From positions 1,332,001 to 1,396,000 of the forward strand of contig NZ_CP013355.1 in NCBI RefSeq assembly GCF_001543325.1: a stretch of DNA of 64,000 nt. The letters run 5' to 3'. Source of the DNA: Lutibacter profundi (GTDB lineage: Bacteria > Bacteroidota > Bacteroidia > Flavobacteriales > Flavobacteriaceae). The notes beneath the pieces are model-generated. The model was given only the letters and a program-made list of their open reading frames with translations, was not told the DNA's origin and ran no database searches. Shown one piece after another: positions 60,494-64,000 of this stretch (within the stretch, counting starts at the first letter, position 1; every line of letters starts with the position of its first letter). The position numbers and the translations under genes were made by a program.

Positions 60494-61606
60494 CTAAAAA
60501 TCTTTTAGAACCCCTACAATTCTATTCAACTCTTCCTCAGTAATATTAGAACCACTTGGTAAACAAAGCCCCTTTTCAAATAGTTCTTCTGAAATTCCAT
60601 TCTTATAACTTAGGCAATTTTTAAATACTGGCTGCAAGTGCATTGGCTTCCACAATGGCCTACACTCAATATTTTGATGCGATAAAGATACACGAATTTT
60701 TTCTCTTATGCTGTACGAATCGGTTAAAACACAGGTTAGCCACCTGTTTGAAGTATAACCAACAGGTTCTTCTAAAAATTGAAAGCGCGTGTGTTTTAAG
60801 GTTTTTTTATAAAAATTAAATATTCGTCTCCTTGCTTTAACTCTTTCTTCCAATACTTCTAACTGTCCTCGCCCAATTCCCGCAAGTACATTACTCATTC
60901 TATAATTATAACCAATGTGCGAATGTTGGTAATGCGGTGCTTCATCTCTCGCCTGCGTTGCTAAAAATATAGCCTTGTCTTTGGTTTTATCATCTTTGCA
61001 AATTAGTGCTCCTCCTCCAGATGTTGTGATTATTTTATTACCATTGAACGATAAAATTCCATAATCGCCAAAAGTTCCACATTGCTGCTTGTTTACCATA
61101 CTTCCTAAAGCACTTGCTGCATCCTCAATAATTGGAATTTCATATTTTTTACCAATTGCTTTAATTTTCTCCACATTATACGGCATTCCATATAAGTGAA
61201 CTGCAATAATGGCTTTTGGTTTTTTGCCCGCCTCCATACGCTCATTAATGGCTTTTTCTAACAAAACTGGGCACATGTTCCAAGTTTCTGACTCACTGTC
61301 TATAAAAACAGGTGTAGCTCCTACATACGTAATTGAGTTTGCAGTTGCCGAAAATGTAAAACTTTGGCACAATACCTCATCTCCCTGTTGCACTTTCAAT
61401 AATACCAATGCCAAATGGATGGCCGCCGTACCCGAACTTAATGCTACTACCTTCTTTTTACCTTTTAAATATTTTTCAATCCCTCTTTCAAATTCAGTAA
61501 TATTTATTCCCACGGGAGCTATCCAATTGGTATCAAATGCTTCTTGTATGTATTTTTGTTCTCCGCCACCCATATGAGGAGGCGATAGCCAAACTTTCTT
61601 ATTCAT
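60494..61606 (-). CDS. DegT/DnrJ/EryC1/StrS sugar aminotransferase
   Basis: 370 residues. The PLP lysine is K191 in SFNGNKIITTSGGGAL; SSGTAAIHLALVLL (near 57), DEVLCQSFTFSATANSITYVGATPVF (near 76), HLYGMP (near 137) and EDAASALGS (near 161) are the family's conserved blocks. It transfers an amino group from glutamate to a UDP-4-keto sugar. The gene ends one base before the CapD-like dehydratase start, so the two are translationally linked, and the product pair resembles PglE/PglF for UDP-bacillosamine-type precursors. The exact sugar cannot be named. Confidence 0.92.
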   Translation of the reverse strand: MNKKVWLSPPHMGGGEQKYIQEAFDTNWIAPVGINITEFERGIEKYLKGKKKVVALSSGTAAIHLALVLLKVQQGDEVLCQSFTFSATANSITYVGATPVFIDSESETWNMCPVLLEKAINERMEAGKKPKAIIAVHLYGMPYNVEKIKAIGKKYEIPIIEDAASALGSMVNKQQCGTFGDYGILSFNGNKIITTSGGGALICKDDKTKDKAIFLATQARDEAPHYQHSHIGYNYRMSNVLAGIGRGQLEVLEERVKARRRIFNFYKKTLKHTRFQFLEEPVGYTSNRWLTCVLTDSYSIREKIRVSLSHQNIECRPLWKPMHLQPVFKNCLSYKNGISEELFEKGLCLPSGSNITEEELNRIVGVLKDF

Positions 61607-62049
61607 TCTTATTTTTCAATTTCGGCGTGAAAGTACTATATTTTTTTATTATAACTATTCTAAATTGTAGCCCTACAACGTTAATTTTAAAACGTATATC
61701 GTTTGTAATTATTTCATTTTTTTAATGAAGTTCTTTTTGTGCCTGCTATTATCTTATAAATAAGGGGTTATCTTGGTTTTGCAGTCGTGCAGTCTTGGGG
61801 TCTTGCGGTCGTGCAGTCGAGTTGATAATGATGAAATAAGCTCTTTTTTTAATTTAATTCGTTACCGCTAATTTGTTTCAGAATTTGTTATTGTCAATAC
61901 AAAATTAGGGTTGGAGCTATTTAGAAACAGCTTGCTTTGTTGTTTCTCTATGCGAAATGACGTATAAATTCGTTGTTAAAAATGTAAATTACCTGCCTAC
62001 TGGCAAAGCAGGCTTGAAATAACAATAGGAATCAAATACAACATAAAAC
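61607..62049. other. intergenic region with short GC-rich repeats
   Basis: No gene is recognisable. Degenerate copies of GCAGTCGTGCAGTC are at 61781-61818, including TTGGGGTCTTGCGGTC, also found with one change at 53447-53462. A CCTGCC...GGCAGG-type palindrome lies at 61992-62012. Confidence 0.6.
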
Positions 62050-62089
62050 TGCTGTCAGTTCGAGTGCCGTAATGAAATGAAGCTGTATC

Positions 62090-63808
62090 GAGAACTAATT
62101 ATTTGAAATAACCATTTCTCTCTTTTACTTACTATCCTTTTTGCATTGTCCAATACTTTTTCATTGATAAAAAGTATTCAAAAATCTAGGCTTACGATAC
62201 TTTCCCTAAATTTTTTATTCAATTTCTAAATTTCAGAAACTCGCTTTAGTAGTTTTTAACTGTTTTTACAATTCGTAAAGCTCTAACAGTCTGAAATTTG
62301 TTGCGAAATTTTCATCGCAAATTTTACGCTAAAGTCTCGATAGGCCGCTTGAATAATTACCAGCATCCTATACAAACATAGGATGACGGATGGGTTCGTC
62401 TGTTCTAGTGCCGTAATGAAATGAAGGTGTATCGAGAACTAATTATTTGAAATAACCATTTCTTTCTTTTACTTACTGTCCTTTCTTACATTGTCCAATA
62501 CTTTTTCATTGATAAAAAGTATTCAAAAATCTAGGCTTACGATACTTTCCCTAAATTTTTTATTCAATTTCTAAATTTCAGAAACTCGCCTTAGTAGTTT
62601 TTAACTGGTTTTATAATGCGTAAAGCTCTAACAGTCTGAAATTTATTGCGAAATTTTCATCGCAAATTTTACGCTAAAGTCTCGATAGGCCGCTTGAATA
62701 ATTATCAGCATCCTATACAAACATAGGATGACGGATGGGTTCGTCTGTTCTAGTGCCGTAATGAAATGAAGGTGTATCGAGAACTAATTATTTGAAATAA
62801 CCATTTCTCTCTTTTACTTACTATCCTTTTTGCATTGTCCAATACTTTTTCATTGATAAAAAGTATTCAAAAATCTAGGCTTACGATACTTTCCCTAAAT
62901 TTTTTATTCAATTTCTAAATTTCAGAAACTCGCTTTAGTAGTTTTTAACTGTTTTATAATTCGTAAAGCTCTAACAGTCTGAAATTTGTTACGAAATTTT
63001 CATCGCAAATTTTACGCTAAAGTCTCGATAGGCCGTTTGAATAATTACCAGCATCCTATACAAACATAGGATGACGGATGGGTTCGTCTGTTCAAGTGCC
63101 GTAATGAAATGAAGGTATATCGAGAACTAATTATTTGAAATAAACATTTTTTCTTTTACTTACTATCCTTTTTGCATTGCCCAATACTTTTTCATTGATA
63201 AAAAGTATTCAAAAATCTAGGCTTACGATACTTTCCCTAAATTTTTTATTCAATTTCTAAATTTCAGAAACTCGCCTTAGTAGTTTTTAACTGGTTTTAT
63301 AATGCGTAAAGCTCTAACAGTCTGAAATTTATTGCGAAATTTTCATCGCAAATTTTACGCTAAAGTCTCGATAGGCCGCTTGAATAATTATCAGCATCCT
63401 ATACAAACATAGGATGACGGATGGGTTCGTCTGTTCTAGTGCCGTAGTGAAACGAAGGTGTATCGAGAACTAATTATTTGAAATAACCATTTCTCTCTTT
63501 TACTTACTATCCTTTTTGCATTGTCCAATACTTTTTCATTGATAAAAAGTATTCAAAAATCTAGGCTTACGATACTTTCCCTAAATTTTTTATTCAATTT
63601 CTAAATTTCAGAAACTCGCTTTAGTGGTTTTTAACTGTTTTTACAATTCGTAAAGCTCTAACAGTCTGAAATTTATTGCGAAATTTTCATCGCAAATTTT
63701 ACGCTAAAGTCTCGATAGGCCGTTTGAATAATTACCAGCATCTTATACAAACATAGGATGACGGATGGGTTCGTCTGTTCTAGTGCCGCAGTGGAATGAA
63801 GGTGTATC
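62090..63808. repeat. five tandem copies of a 343-345-bp non-coding unit
   Basis: Units start at 62090, 62434, 62779, 63122 and 63465, marked by CGAGAACTAATTATTTGAAA; the last ends at 63808. Each holds the same folds, for copy 1: AATACTTTTT/AAAAAGTATT (62152-62161 and 62169-62178), AAATTTCAGA/TCTGAAATTT (62228-62237 and 62290-62299) and ATCCTAT/ATAGGAT (62365-62371 and 62378-62384). Copies 2 and 4 share variants (CGCCTTAG, AACTGGTTTTATAATGCG, ATTATCAGC) that differ from copies 1, 3 and 5 (CGCTTTAG, AACTGTTTT, ATTACCAGC). No reading frame is kept. A partial unit end precedes copy 1 (about 62050-62089). Confidence 0.93.
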
Positions 63809-63861
63809 GAGAATTATTCACCTTACAAACTACTTCTCGATACAATTTTCTCCGAAAATCA

Positions 63862-63882
63862 CCTGCCTACCGGCAAGGCAGG
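63862..63882. repeat. REP-like palindrome
   Basis: CCTGCC (63862-63867) pairs with GGCAGG (63877-63882); the centre TACCGGCAA also pairs partly. It is the same class as 61992-62012 and lies between the tandem array and the last gene. Confidence 0.55.
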
Positions 63883-63894
63883 CTCGAAGTGACA

Positions 63895-64000
63895 CTACTT
63901 TTTTAAAGTATTAAATACGAATAGGTAACAAATAGCCATGCTTAAAACAATAGCTACTACAATGCCCAACTGTGCTATAAATGCCAATTGATAACTATAA
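63895..64000 (-). CDS. C-terminal end of an integral membrane protein, cut by window
   Basis: Only 34 residues before a TAG stop are visible: YSYQLAFIAQLG, then IVVAIVLSMAICYLFVFN, then TLKK. This is a closing transmembrane helix with a basic cytoplasmic end. The gene is on the same strand as the polysaccharide genes and beyond the tandem array, so a flippase, polymerase or membrane glycosyltransferase is possible, but the fragment is too short to choose. Confidence 0.55.
   Translation of the reverse strand, partial: YSYQLAFIAQLGIVVAIVLSMAICYLFVFNTLKK

Noticed and set aside
62090-63808. CRISPR array
   Set aside because: The repeats are 344 bp, contiguous, without spacers, and no cas genes are present.

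Overview
The window is chromosomal DNA from an AT-rich Bacteroidota, most likely a marine or aquatic member of the Flavobacteriaceae; the genus cannot be settled from sequence alone. Support: many -7 boxes of the Bacteroidota type TAnnTTTG and no Shine-Dalgarno sequences; a gldA gliding-motility ATPase; a type IX secretion C-terminal sorting domain; a DnaE polymerase with a fused proofreading exonuclease; Wzi/Wza/Wzc-type surface polysaccharide genes; and the REP-like palindromes common in this group.

Layout. 1-4.8 kb: 3' part of mnmD, ilvE, then nadA-nadB (de novo NAD), with nadB frameshifted near its 5' end and its 3' end rewritten by a 131-bp MITE-like element. 4.9-14.8 kb: housekeeping and stress genes (MazG-like, GNAT, SDR, CDF metal transporter, M49 peptidase, SRPBCC/GyrI protein, tag, pckA, DUF423, DUF2007), with a second MITE copy next to pckA. 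14.8-21 kb: saccharopine reductase-like gene, trmN6, a large M14 peptidase, tRNA-Ser(GGA), rimM and rpsP. 21.3-32.6 kb: dnaE, two tandem PagL-like outer-membrane genes, a GIN-domain lipoprotein, gldA, a small yqaE/PMP3 gene overlapping lipB, a nucleoid-associated protein and rnhB. 32.7-46.4 kb: a frameshifted porin, nhaC, a methionine gamma-lyase-like gene divergent from an Lrp regulator, a T9SS cargo protein, yceI, two DUF3857 proteins, dtd and rsgA.

46.7-51.0 kb holds the aromatic amino acid operon pheA - aminotransferase - tyrA - DAHP synthase/chorismate mutase (minus strand). Its leader has a consensus promoter, a 20-codon leader peptide with alternating Phe and Tyr codons, a candidate antiterminator and a terminator hairpin with a T9 run. 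Together these look like a ribosome-mediated attenuator, and this is the most interesting regulatory signal in the window.

51.2-61.6 kb is a capsule/exopolysaccharide locus: wzi, a CpsB-type PHP phosphatase, a tyrosine autokinase (wzc), a wza-like export lipoprotein, a CapD/FlaA1-type dehydratase and a DegT aminotransferase. An AAA ATPase gene is inserted in it between two direct repeats of about 200 bp. 61.6-63.9 kb has no genes; it holds five tandem copies of a strongly folded 344-bp unit arranged as alternating subtypes A-B-A-B-A. The window ends inside the 3' part of another membrane protein gene.

Two genes (nadB and the porin) are each broken by an apparent one-base loss in a homopolymer. 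This may be real decay or residual assembly error, and should be resolved before either is called a pseudogene.
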